DNA from: an uncultured Clostridia bacterium | GTDB taxonomy: Bacteria; Bacillota; Clostridia; Christensenellales; CAG-314 | Assembly (NCBI GenBank): GCA_934281515.1 | Contig: CAKQXG010000092.1 | Span: 1 to 8,123, forward strand | Reading direction: 5' to 3' | DNA length: 8,123 bases | Part shown: positions 1-5,978 of the stretch, in pieces | Numbering within the stretch: position 1 is the first letter of the stretch | Layout: the number at the start of each line of letters is the position of its first letter | Made by a program: the position numbers and the translations under genes | The notes under the pieces: model-generated | Database searches by the model: none | Told to the model about the DNA's origin: nothing | The model's input: only the letters and a program-made list of their open reading frames with translations

Positions 1-226
1 CAATGACCTTTACGTTACCGCTTTTAAGTTGTTTAGCCGCCTGAGTAAGCCGATATTTACGAATATACTCGGTCGGCGTCAGCCCGAGACAGTCACGGAA
101 TAGTCGATAAGAATACCACGGAGAAAACAACGATGCGCGCGCCAAGTCTGACAAATTGATTTCTTCTGCATTATTCTTTTCGATATAGTCCTGCATTCGC
201 TGGACAGCCAAAATCTGTTCTTTCAT
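1..226 (-). CDS. AraC-family transcriptional regulator, N-terminal part (cut by window edge)
   Basis: The first 75 codons of a minus-strand gene run off the left edge. Translation from the ATG at 224-226 begins MKEQILAVQRMQDYIEKN and contains an AraC/XylS helix-turn-helix at the very N-terminus. The first HTH lies at about residues 25-46 (LSDLARASLFSPWYSYRLFR) and the GLTPTEYIRKYRL signature at 48-60 leads to the second. An N-terminal DNA-binding domain is typical of the Rob/SoxS-like branch, which often carries a C-terminal GyrI-like effector-binding domain; whether that is present here cannot be seen. The start is supported by AGGAG six bases upstream and a perfect TATAAT about 20 bases upstream. 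It lies downstream of the acetyltransferase terminator, so it is probably its own unit. The target is unknown; the neighbouring transporter/acetyltransferase operon is one possibility. Confidence 0.9.
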   Translation of the reverse strand, partial: MKEQILAVQRMQDYIEKNNAEEINLSDLARASLFSPWYSYRLFRDCLGLTPTEYIRKYRLTQAAKQLKSGNVKVI

Positions 227-247
227 ATTCAACTCCTTACGGACGGT

Positions 248-253
248 ATTATA
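248..253 (-). promoter_or_regulatory. -10 box of the AraC-family gene
   Basis: A perfect TATAAT reads on the minus strand, 21 bases upstream of the AraC-family start codon, so the leader would be only about 15 bases and would include the AGGAG ribosome binding site. No good -35 hexamer lies at 16-18 bases, which suggests a weak or activator-dependent promoter. AraC-type regulators often control their own genes, but no operator was identified. Confidence 0.45.
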
Positions 254-337
254 CAGTAGAAAGCAAATTTTTTCTCGACTTTCCTTGCTCTTTTACTTTG
301 ATTTTACATACCGATTGCTTGCCTTTATATCTGCGAT

Positions 338-407
338 TTCAGTTAAATGCATTTCAATAGTCGGATACTTTGTGTGTGCGTTTGGTTGCAAGTATTCGGA
401 TTTTTTT
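338..407 (+). ncRNA. Candidate small RNA of about 70 nt (speculative)
   Basis: A promoter-like pair TTTACA (303-308) and TATATC (326-331) is separated by 17 bases and predicts a start near 338. About 25 bases later, TCGGATACTT (361-370) can pair with AAGTATTCGG (390-399), ten pairs including two wobbles, across a 19-base loop. A run of seven T follows (401-407), as in an intrinsic terminator. Together they would give an RNA of about 70 bases, divergent from the AraC-family gene. The -10 is only four of six and the loop is long, so chance is a real alternative. No known RNA family was recognised. Confidence 0.2.
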
Positions 408-486
408 ATGTTTGGATTCAAACCTTAGTCGGTGGTGGCAAACGATTTTTGTCTAAAATAACGTATTTTTTTGTCGTTTATCGACA

Positions 487-512
487 AAAAGCACCCTTTA
501 CGGGGTGCTTTT
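487..512 (-). terminator. Intrinsic terminator of the MFS/acetyltransferase operon
   Basis: AAAAGCACCC (487-496) and GGGTGCTTTT (503-512) form a perfect ten-pair stem with a six-base loop. On the minus strand the stem ends in TTTTT and lies about 60 bases after the acetyltransferase stop. On the plus strand it also ends in TTTT, so it may work in both directions. A second hairpin, TTTTTGTCG (468-476) with CGACAAAAA (482-490), follows on the minus strand and shares bases 487-490 with the first. Confidence 0.85.
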
Positions 513-572
513 CTTTGTGTGAGGTGTTCGTTGCGACGTCGGATTGGCAGTGGGGCAAATGCCCGTGCGTTT

Positions 573-1244
573 TCACTTACCGCCACGTTTTCTCGGGGAA
601 AGCGGCTCGGCATTGGCTTCGTAGGTTTGCCATACGTTTATGCGGTCGTTTTCGTCTATTTGGCGTACAACGCGCGCAGGTACGCCTGCCACGATACTGT
701 TTGGCGGTACGTCACGCGTCACAACCGCGCCTGCCGCCACAACGCTGCGTTCGCCTATCGTCACGCCTCCGCAAATTGTTGCGCCTGAGCATATCCAACA
801 GCCGTCGCCGACGGTTATGGGCGCGGAGTACTCCAGGTCATGTCTGCCGTCGGGATAGTCCGCATTCAGGCGTTCTTCGGCAATCAGCGGATGGTTGGGC
901 GTTGCAAATATTACGCCTGCGCCGATCCACACGCCGTCACCAAGCGTGATGGGCGCAATGTCCAAAAACGTGCAATTGTAGTTGACAAAACACTCCTTTC
1001 CGACGTGTATGTTTACGCCGTACTCGCAGTAAAACGGTGCAAACACGGCAAAATCTTTGCCTTTTGCCGACGGTATCAGTTTCTCCAGCGTGCGTTGTTT
1101 GCGTTTTACCTGCCACACGGGTATTCGGTTGAATTTGTCGCAAAGAACCAGTCCGCGCGCGTGTTGTTTTGCTATGTCTGGGCTGGCGGCGTTGTACAGT
1201 TTGCCGCTGACCATGCGATCCCAATCACTTACATTGTTGTACAT
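573..1244 (-). CDS. Sugar O-acetyltransferase, LacA/Maa/NodL family
   Basis: A 223-residue cytoplasmic enzyme expected to transfer acetyl from acetyl-CoA to a hydroxyl of a sugar. The N-terminus (about residues 6-55, including MVSGKLYNAASPDI) matches the maltose-acetyltransferase helical domain. Residues about 75-195 form a left-handed beta-helix of hexapeptide repeats, for example ITLGDGVWIGAGV and VTIGERSVVAAGAVV. The likely catalytic histidine is H118 in ATPNHPL, and AGVPARVVRQI (186-196) is the usual family ending. A hydrophilic tail of about 27 residues makes it longer than the usual 185-200. The start is the ATG at 1242-1244, preceded by AAAGGA at normal spacing; an in-frame ATG 15 codons upstream has no such site. 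It begins 54 bases after the MFS stop, so the two are probably co-transcribed, and a terminator follows. The sugar accepted cannot be told from sequence. Confidence 0.93.
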   Translation of the reverse strand: MYNNVSDWDRMVSGKLYNAASPDIAKQHARGLVLCDKFNRIPVWQVKRKQRTLEKLIPSAKGKDFAVFAPFYCEYGVNIHVGKECFVNYNCTFLDIAPITLGDGVWIGAGVIFATPNHPLIAEERLNADYPDGRHDLEYSAPITVGDGCWICSGATICGGVTIGERSVVAAGAVVTRDVPPNSIVAGVPARVVRQIDENDRINVWQTYEANAEPLSPRKRGGK

Positions 1245-1298
1245 TTTGTATTCCTTTTGTAATGGTTTTATTTCGGTTTTCCGATACAATGTCTCTCT

Positions 1299-2693
1299 TT
1301 ACTCGGCGGCGGCGATGGATTCGTAGTCTACGCCCTTGGTTTCCTTTACTTTCAGCGCAAGCATAACCACGGCGACGCTCACGCAAGGCACCGATACGCA
1401 CAGGCACACAATCCACATAGGAATAATCAGCGAGCCTACGGTTACAAGAATCAGTCCCAGTGCCATGCTGATGTTCATAAGCAACGCTATTGCGCCTACA
1501 ACCGACGCGCGGATCTCCGTCGGCACCATTTCGGTGGAGATAATCTCCATGTAGTCGCGACCTATCCAGTAACTGCCCAAAAACAGGCCGTCGGCAATGC
1601 CTACCACAATCGGACTCCAACCCAGGTTTAGCGCAAGCACAAACAGAACAAATGCGCATACGTAGGTTGCGCCGGCAACGACTACCGTTGTTTTACGCCC
1701 GATTTTGTCGGCTACAAAACCGCTTACGATTACGGCGGCGCAGTAAATGACGGGGTACCAAAACAACGCTTGCGTAATTTGTTCGGTGGTCAGGCGGAAG
1801 TCGCCCATCATCAGCGTGTCCTTGGTCATTGCAATTATTGCCGTGTCGAATATTGCCTTGGCAATCACCAACGTGCGCAACTGCTTGTCGCGGAAGATGT
1901 ACTTGATGGCGTTTATTATGCCTGCCTTTTGCGGGTGCGTTTTCTTTTGCTGTTTGGCGGCTTGCTCTTCGGCAATGCGTTCCTCAAACGGGCGCAGAAG
2001 GTAGGCGGTGCGGTCGTCGATAAATACCGACGTTTCGCGCACAAGGAAAAACACGACAACGGATATTGCCAGCCCGCACAGCCCCGGTACAAGATACACT
2101 GCACGCCACAAAGTTGTGTCGTTGTGCATTGCCGTGGCACGCATTACAGGCACGAAGAATGCACCCAACGCACCGATACCTTTCAGTACGGAGTATATCC
2201 GCGCACGTTTGTCCGACGGCGATTCTTCCAGTATGTACAGTATTTGCACGTCGTGGCTAAGGAAGAAGTATGTGATGACGTTTCCTGCCATAAATCCCCA
2301 AAACGTGCGACTGACGGCTATCAGCAACAGCCCAAACGCCATGCCTACGGTCGAAATCACAAACAGCGGTTTACGACCCCATTTGTCGGCCAACGCTTTG
2401 TAGAAGGGCGTCAGCAACCCGATTACGTAGGTTATCAGGTTGGCGGACTCGTACACGGCGTTGGCTTGCGACATGGTGTAGCCTTTGCCGTTTACAAAAA
2501 ACTCCGTCAAAAAGTCGTTTGCCATCTTGGAGTTGACGTTGGTGGTAAAGTTGTCCAGCCAGTCGACAAGGATAATCACGCCGACAAGGATAACAAAGTA
2601 CCACGCATGGCGTCCCTTTTGCTTCATTGCGGTAAGTCGCGCAAGTTGCCGTTCTTCTCGTTGTTTGCGGCGTTGTAGTTTGTCTTGTTGCAT
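1299..2693 (-). CDS. Major facilitator superfamily transporter, sugar-porter-like
   Basis: A 464-residue inner-membrane transporter with a 12-helix MFS layout. The N-terminal tail (1-30) is very basic and cytoplasmic. MFS motif A appears in both halves, as expected from the ancestral duplication: ADKWGRKP at 102-109 in loop 2-3 and ADKIGRK at 328-334 in loop 8-9. PTEIRAS (391-397) and ETKG (451-454) resemble the sugar-porter and metabolite:H+ symporter signatures. A charged central loop (about 222-275) separates the halves. The start ATG at 2691-2693 has GAGGTG five bases upstream. The acetyltransferase follows 54 bases later, and a regulator gene lies beyond its terminator. The pairing recalls lacY-lacA, where a sugar permease is encoded with an acetyltransferase; by inference the substrate may be a sugar or sugar derivative. 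Direction of transport and substrate are not determined. Confidence 0.93.
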   Translation of the reverse strand: MQQDKLQRRKQREERQLARLTAMKQKGRHAWYFVILVGVIILVDWLDNFTTNVNSKMANDFLTEFFVNGKGYTMSQANAVYESANLITYVIGLLTPFYKALADKWGRKPLFVISTVGMAFGLLLIAVSRTFWGFMAGNVITYFFLSHDVQILYILEESPSDKRARIYSVLKGIGALGAFFVPVMRATAMHNDTTLWRAVYLVPGLCGLAISVVVFFLVRETSVFIDDRTAYLLRPFEERIAEEQAAKQQKKTHPQKAGIINAIKYIFRDKQLRTLVIAKAIFDTAIIAMTKDTLMMGDFRLTTEQITQALFWYPVIYCAAVIVSGFVADKIGRKTTVVVAGATYVCAFVLFVLALNLGWSPIVVGIADGLFLGSYWIGRDYMEIISTEMVPTEIRASVVGAIALLMNISMALGLILVTVGSLIIPMWIVCLCVSVPCVSVAVVMLALKVKETKGVDYESIAAAE

Positions 2694-2781
2694 ATTTGCA
2701 CCTCGGTTGAGTTTGTGTGGTGGTGACGTGTTGTGTGTCTTTTTGCGGTATTAAAGCGTGGGAAAAAGTATTTTTAATTTA

Positions 2782-2791
2782 GCTACGTAGC
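2782..2791. promoter_or_regulatory. Palindrome GCTACGTAGC, possible operator
   Basis: A perfect ten-base palindrome lies 24 bases beyond the stop of the unknown gene and about 90 bases upstream of the MFS start, where a promoter for the transporter operon would be expected. It has no loop, so a dimeric regulator site is more likely than a terminator. No second copy was noticed and no convincing promoter could be assigned nearby. Confidence 0.25.
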
Positions 2792-2815
2792 AATTTTGGC
2801 GTGAAAGCTTATAGT

Positions 2816-3487
2816 CTAGTACTTTAGAGCAATAACCCTTTCTGTTAAAAGGTCTGATATTTTTGTGTAATTCTCATTGCCCAAACGTTTTGATAAAGGC
2901 AAGATTTGCATGTCAATAGATAACACTTCTTTTTTATAGGAAGGCAACAATCGGTCTATTTTTTCTTTAAGATCGACCCGGAGCCCCCTGTTTATATCAC
3001 GGGGATATCTTAATATAGTGCACTCAAAAACTTTCGAAATCTCTTGAAGTACTTTCGCATCGCGATCCAGCAACTCATATTCTTTCAAAACGTCTTTGTA
3101 CAAATCCGTTTCGTCGGCGTTAATTTCGCCTATGTCGGCTTTGTCCCTTATTTCCAACAAACGTTTAATTGTAGCAACGCGGTAGTTGACGTGTAATTTG
3201 ATAAACTCGTCGTTGGCGTTGTTCATTGCATAGTATTTACATTCGACTACATTTTCTTTTATCAAAGCAAGCACGGCTTGGTCTATCTCGTACACCTTTT
3301 GTTTGCATGAAGGGTAAGTGGCTTCGAGTACGTCATTCAATGATGTAATGATTTGTTTTGCAGGACAACTGTCAAGCAAAATGTCCGCGGCGTATTTGTT
3401 TTGTTCGGTTGCCGACGTCAATGTTTTTTCATCGTTGTCCTGTATTTCCGACGGTAGGGGTTGTTTCTTTTTCTTAAACAGCGACAT
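2816..3487 (-). CDS. Helical cytoplasmic protein of unknown function with internal repeat
   Basis: No family was recognised. The protein has 223 residues, no signal peptide and no membrane segment. It starts with a lysine-rich MSLFKKKK, then an acidic, polar stretch to about residue 35, and is otherwise predicted mostly alpha-helical and highly charged. Two segments look related: about 36-80 and 158-203, each with an Ile-Leu start and then PS-x-K-xx-V-xx-ID-xxx-L-x-L-x-K (59-77 and 182-200), suggesting an internal duplication. The start ATG at 3485-3487 has AAAGGAG seven bases upstream; an in-frame ATG 19 codons earlier lacks a site. It follows the ATP-grasp gene by 127 bases and precedes the MFS gene by 122 bases, all on one strand, so it may have its own promoter. 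Reading-frame quality and ribosome binding site make it a real gene; function is open. Confidence 0.8.
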   Translation of the reverse strand: MSLFKKKKQPLPSEIQDNDEKTLTSATEQNKYAADILLDSCPAKQIITSLNDVLEATYPSCKQKVYEIDQAVLALIKENVVECKYYAMNNANDEFIKLHVNYRVATIKRLLEIRDKADIGEINADETDLYKDVLKEYELLDRDAKVLQEISKVFECTILRYPRDINRGLRVDLKEKIDRLLPSYKKEVLSIDMQILPLSKRLGNENYTKISDLLTERVIALKY

Positions 3488-3614
3488 GTGTATCTCCTTT
3501 GTTTCGTTAATTGTGTTTGATTTGTATAATGTGACGCTTTGCATACTTAAAACAGCAAAAGCGGTATGTTGTATCGATTTAAGTGTGGTAAACCGCAGTG
3601 ACGTTTGCCGTGGT

Positions 3615-4505
3615 CTACTTCAATTTGTCTATGATGTAATCGACGATGTATTGCGACACATCTATGCCCGTTGCGTCGAAACTTGACTTGAAGTGCGGAT
3701 TGCTGTTTACTTCGCAAACAAGCGGATTGGTGTACAAATCCTGCTCGGGAGCATGCTGTCCGTGCAGTATGTCCACCCCGGCAAAGTCCAAACCCAGTGC
3801 CTTTGTCGCGGCAACGGCAACGGCTTGCAATTCTGCCGAAGGTACAAACGCTTTGCCTGTGCCGCCGTTAGAAATGTTGCTGCGGAAGTCGTCGGGGTTG
3901 TACCTTGACATGGCGCACACAACTCGATCTCCGACAACGTTTATGCGCACGTCCGAACCGCGGCTTGCGGCAATGTATTGTTGCATTACAAAGTCTTTCC
4001 ACCCGATTTGCGCCACAATTTGCTCGGCTTCGTCGATGTTGTTTGCCAGGTAAACCTGCTTACCGAAGGAACCGTACGCTTCCTTTATCACCATGGGCAA
4101 CCCCAGTGTGGTTGCCGCTTTTTGCAAAAATTCCGTTTTGTTGTAACCGATACCTTCAAATGTTTTTGGGGCGATTATCGTTGTCGGCGTGGGGACTTTG
4201 CCACATAGCGCAAGTGCAGTCAACGCTTTGTTGTCGGCAAGCTCTATGCCTCGTGCATTGTTAAACAACGGCACGCCTTCGCTTTCCAACCGTCGCGCAA
4301 GTAAAATGTCCTTGTCCCAAAACAGCACAAAGTCCGGTTTGCCGTATGTCGCCGTTATGCTTTGTCCGATGGGACACAGCAAACTGTCTGTGGGGCGCAC
4401 TTCCAATTCTACATGGCGTTTGGCGCAACTGCGTGACAAAAATTCGTACAACGTATTTAATTTTTGTGACTTAAAAAAGCTGTTTGCTACAAGCCAACCT
4501 TTCAT
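3615..4505 (-). CDS. ATP-grasp ligase, RimK family (alpha-L-glutamate ligase-like)
   Basis: A 296-residue cytoplasmic enzyme of the ATP-grasp superfamily, which activates a carboxylate as acyl-phosphate with ATP and joins it to an amine. In the RimK/LysX/MptN/CofF branch the product is usually an amide with glutamate or another amino acid. Visible features: an N-terminal preATP-grasp domain (about 1-90, starting MKGWLVANSF), DNK at 91-93, the ATP-binding lysine in MVIKEAYGSFGKQV (K141 with a glycine-rich loop), SRGSDVRI (181-188), NGG (213-215), GVDIL (243-247) and the metal-binding CEVNSNPHF (264-272, E265 and N267). The length fits the family. The start ATG at 4503-4505 has AAAGGA six bases upstream and a good promoter at 4566-4594; an in-frame ATG 24 codons upstream would fall inside the predicted leader and lacks a site. 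The substrate cannot be assigned: no ribosomal S6, F420 or lysine gene is adjacent. Confidence 0.92.
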   Translation of the reverse strand: MKGWLVANSFFKSQKLNTLYEFLSRSCAKRHVELEVRPTDSLLCPIGQSITATYGKPDFVLFWDKDILLARRLESEGVPLFNNARGIELADNKALTALALCGKVPTPTTIIAPKTFEGIGYNKTEFLQKAATTLGLPMVIKEAYGSFGKQVYLANNIDEAEQIVAQIGWKDFVMQQYIAASRGSDVRINVVGDRVVCAMSRYNPDDFRSNISNGGTGKAFVPSAELQAVAVAATKALGLDFAGVDILHGQHAPEQDLYTNPLVCEVNSNPHFKSSFDATGIDVSQYIVDYIIDKLK

Positions 4506-4565
4506 CGGACGTCCTTTGGTTGTGCAAAAATTGACTGTAAAAAACAATCTGCACGTTACCGATAC

Positions 4566-4594
4566 ATTGTACAACATTTCAACGACAAAATCAA
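4566..4594 (-). promoter_or_regulatory. Sigma-A-type promoter of the ATP-grasp gene
   Basis: On the minus strand TTGATT (4589-4594) and TACAAT (4566-4571) are separated by exactly 17 bases. They match consensus at four and five of six positions. Transcription should start near 4559, giving a leader of about 54 bases to the ligase start codon. Confidence 0.7.
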
Positions 4595-4761
4595 CATTAA
4601 ACGTAGAAATAATCGATTTTAATTTGTTAAGTGTTTTTAACCTTTGCAGAACGTTTTTTTTACGTTGACAAGTCGATTCGGACAGGTCAAACTGTTTCCG
4701 AGTACCGTTAAGACAAAACCATGCCTACAAGCGGCAAAAACCAAAATATTGCATAAAGATA

Positions 4762-4790
4762 TTGACATTCCATCAGATAATAAGTATAAT
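4762..4790 (+). promoter_or_regulatory. Perfect consensus sigma-A promoter (TTGACA-17-TATAAT)
   Basis: TTGACA (4762-4767) and TATAAT (4785-4790) are both exact consensus hexamers with the optimal 17-base spacer. The predicted start is near 4797, giving a leader of about 30 bases that includes a GAGG ribosome binding site. A second TATAAT lies at 4795-4800, ten bases further on, and the surroundings are very AT-rich. This predicts strong, sigma-A-driven transcription of the membrane protein that follows, unless it is repressed. Confidence 0.88.
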
Positions 4791-4826
4791 TTAATATAAT
4801 TATATCGATATTGCGAGGAAAAAACA

Positions 4827-5516
4827 ATGAACACTAAAAGCAAAAATGCAAAAAGGCACAACAAAAATAAAAGCACGTGCAGCCATCCTGTGCAGCAAAC
4901 AATAAAACTTGTTTTTGCAGGGCTTTTTGCCGTTTTTATCGCCGTAATTTATTGGTTCGGCAGGGGTTTCTTCTCGGAAGAGGTCAACTTGAACTTATAC
5001 GGCTATTCCGAAGGAGGAGCGGCTTTTTTGGAGGGAGCATATAGACTGACTCCGATAATTATACTATGCATTTATGTGGTAGAACTTGTACTGGTGGTAG
5101 TGATGCTTAAAAGAAACACCGACAAATGCACGACGATCTGCCGCATCGTTTGTATTGTACTTGCCATTGTAGCGATGCTGTTTAATGTGTTCACTGACTT
5201 CGCATTAGGGATTTTCTCTAAAATAGTCGGCAACATTATATCGTTCGATGAAGGCTCGGAATTTTGGGGCTTGATTTTCTCTTTCGTGCCGGGCATTTTG
5301 GGCTGGTTGATGGTACAAATAACGGTGCTTGCTTTCCCTGTGATGACTTTTGGGCAAGACGGATGGATAAATGTCGCAACCTGGTTGCTGTTTTTCATCC
5401 CGGGCGCAGGCACTGCCATTGCCATTGTTTTGTTGGCAATCGCTTTGTTTTCCAACATCGGCAGCGGTGGAGGCGACAATGACGATAGTTACGATATTAT
5501 CATCTTAAAACACTGA
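4827..5516 (+). CDS. Integral membrane protein of unknown function, five predicted helices
   Basis: No family was recognised. The 229-residue protein starts with a hydrophilic, lysine/asparagine-rich tail (1-22) that should be cytoplasmic. Predicted membrane helices lie at about 25-44, 74-94, 103-123, 146-172 and 183-209. The C-terminus is a short tail with a glycine run and acidic cluster (SGGGDNDD, 213-220). The loop at 45-70 (GRGFFSEEVNLNLYGYSEGG) lies between helices 1 and 2 and would face outside if the N-terminus is in. Proline/glycine pairs sit in helices 4 and 5 (FVPGILGW, FIPGAGTA), which recalls small pore or DUF membrane families without identifying one. The start is set by GAGG eight bases upstream and by the consensus promoter. 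It stands alone: the gene upstream is divergent and the next one downstream is convergent. Real gene with good confidence; function unknown. Confidence 0.82.
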   Translation: MNTKSKNAKRHNKNKSTCSHPVQQTIKLVFAGLFAVFIAVIYWFGRGFFSEEVNLNLYGYSEGGAAFLEGAYRLTPIIILCIYVVELVLVVVMLKRNTDKCTTICRIVCIVLAIVAMLFNVFTDFALGIFSKIVGNIISFDEGSEFWGLIFSFVPGILGWLMVQITVLAFPVMTFGQDGWINVATWLLFFIPGAGTAIAIVLLAIALFSNIGSGGGDNDDSYDIIILKH

Positions 5517-5576
5517 AACTTTTGTGTGTCAAATAATAATTGATTCTCTTGCAATTTTTTTTGATTTATGAAAATC

Positions 5577-5617
5577 GAGGTGCGCTCCGAGAGTCGGCTG
5601 CTTTTGGGGCGCATCTC
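5577..5617. other. GC-rich hairpin with 12-pair stem in an AT-rich gap
   Basis: GAGGTGCGCTCC (5577-5588) pairs with GGGGCGCATCTC (5606-5617): 12 pairs including two wobbles, with a 17-base loop. Inside it, CCGA (5587-5590) and TCGG (5594-5597) can form a smaller competing hairpin that is followed by TTTT (5602-5605). The two folds share 5587-5588 and exclude each other at full length. No T-run follows the large stem on either strand, so a simple terminator is not the obvious reading. It lies 60 bases after the membrane protein stop. Confidence 0.5.
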
Positions 5618-5661
5618 ATTGACAAACAAACTGTTTTGGAAAAACTTATAAGATTTTACCC

Positions 5662-5694
5662 CGATTTTACTCAAAAACCTTTTAAGTAAAATCG
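5662..5694. repeat. Inverted repeat CGATTTTACT / AGTAAAATCG
   Basis: Perfect ten-base arms at 5662-5671 and 5685-5694 flank a 13-base spacer. The left arm is preceded by a partial direct copy, GATTTTAC at 5652-5659. No T-run follows on the plus strand. It may be a protein binding site, a weak terminator or a relic of a mobile repeat; the sequence does not decide. Confidence 0.45.
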
Positions 5695-5916
5695 AAAAAG
5701 GCATATAATAATCTAATTATGATGTTTTTTTAATAAAACCGATAAATTTTTACCGTAATTTTGTTGAGTAAACTGTGCCAATTCATCAAAACAATATTGT
5801 ATAAACAATAGGAAATACGTACAAAACTTTATCGAGAAAGCCATTGTAAACTCCTTAAAAACCAAATCGTACAACTTATTGTAAATTCTTCAAAGTTTTT
5901 GAAAGGATAGGGGTAC

Positions 5917-5956
5917 GGGGGAAGGGAAACTTTTTTCAAAAAGTTTTCCTTCCCCC
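5917..5956 (-). terminator. Long hairpin terminator-like element after mscL
   Basis: GGGGGAAGGGAAACTTTTT (5917-5935) and AAAAAGTTTTCCTTCCCCC (5938-5956) form a 19-pair stem with one wobble and almost no loop. It begins 22 bases after the mscL stop in the minus direction and separates two convergent genes. No T-run follows the full stem, but the stem itself ends in A and T runs, so a partly formed hairpin could release polymerase. Palindromes of this G5A2G2-A-T type resemble dispersed elements in clostridial genomes (from memory, not searched). Confidence 0.6.
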
Positions 5957-5978
5957 GCATATCCATATTTATAAAAAC

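Larger units (their letters stand above)
227..572. other. 346-base intergenic region between AraC gene and acetyltransferase
   Basis: No protein gene is supported here. The stretch holds, from left to right: the AraC gene leader and -10 box (227-253), a possible small plus-strand transcription unit (promoter 303-331, hairpin plus T-run 361-407), and the tandem hairpins that end the acetyltransferase operon (468-512). An open frame starting at 347 on the plus strand has no ribosome binding site and runs antisense through the acetyltransferase. Confidence 0.6.
4506..4826. other. 321-base divergent intergenic region with two promoters
   Basis: The stretch separates the minus-strand ligase from the plus-strand membrane protein. 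It contains one promoter for each (4566-4594 minus, 4762-4790 plus), about 170 bases apart and so not overlapping. Short inverted repeats lie between them: GTTAA/TTAAC near 4626-4641, and AACGT/ACGTT across a T-run at 4650-4666. These could be regulatory or chance in AT-rich DNA. No coding region is supported. Confidence 0.6.
5517..5978. other. 462-base AT-rich convergent intergenic region
   Basis: This lies between the ends of the plus-strand membrane protein and minus-strand mscL. It contains a GC-rich hairpin (5577-5617), an AT-rich inverted repeat (5662-5694) and a long hairpin next to mscL (5917-5956). A weak AATTG/CAATT hairpin followed by eight T (about 5539-5562) may end the membrane protein transcript. 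A loose direct repeat starts with CGTACAA at 5818 and 5868 and includes ATTGTAAA at 5843 and 5879. The open frames here lack ribosome binding sites, so no gene is called. Confidence 0.6.

Noticed and set aside
347..949. Open frame of 200 codons on the plus strand
   Set aside because: It has no ribosome binding site, runs antisense through the acetyltransferase gene and its terminator, and encodes an arginine- and cysteine-rich sequence with no family resemblance.
1770..2678. Open frame of 302 codons on the plus strand
   Set aside because: It lies wholly antisense to the MFS transporter; the product is low-complexity and rich in His, Arg and Cys, as expected of a shadow frame.
3550..3600. Weak hairpin GCGGT/ACCGC with T-rich tail after the ATP-grasp gene
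   Set aside because: The stem has only five pairs with a loop of more than 25 bases, too weak to call a terminator.
4637..4876. Short hydrophobic frame on the minus strand
   Set aside because: It overlaps the consensus promoter and the start of the plus-strand membrane protein and has no ribosome binding site; hydrophobicity comes from the AT-rich DNA.
5584..5605. Resemblance to the 3' hairpin of a Cas9 tracrRNA
   Set aside because: Only a CCGA...TCGG core followed by T is shared; there is no cas gene, no CRISPR repeat and no anti-repeat in the window.
5568..5651. Possible 27-residue peptide on the plus strand
   Set aside because: The sequence before its ATG is a T-rich run without a ribosome binding site; the GC-rich part is better explained by the hairpin.
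5489..5704. Frame of 71 codons on the minus strand in the convergent gap
   Set aside because: No ribosome binding site precedes its start, and it crosses a hairpin and the end of the plus-strand gene.
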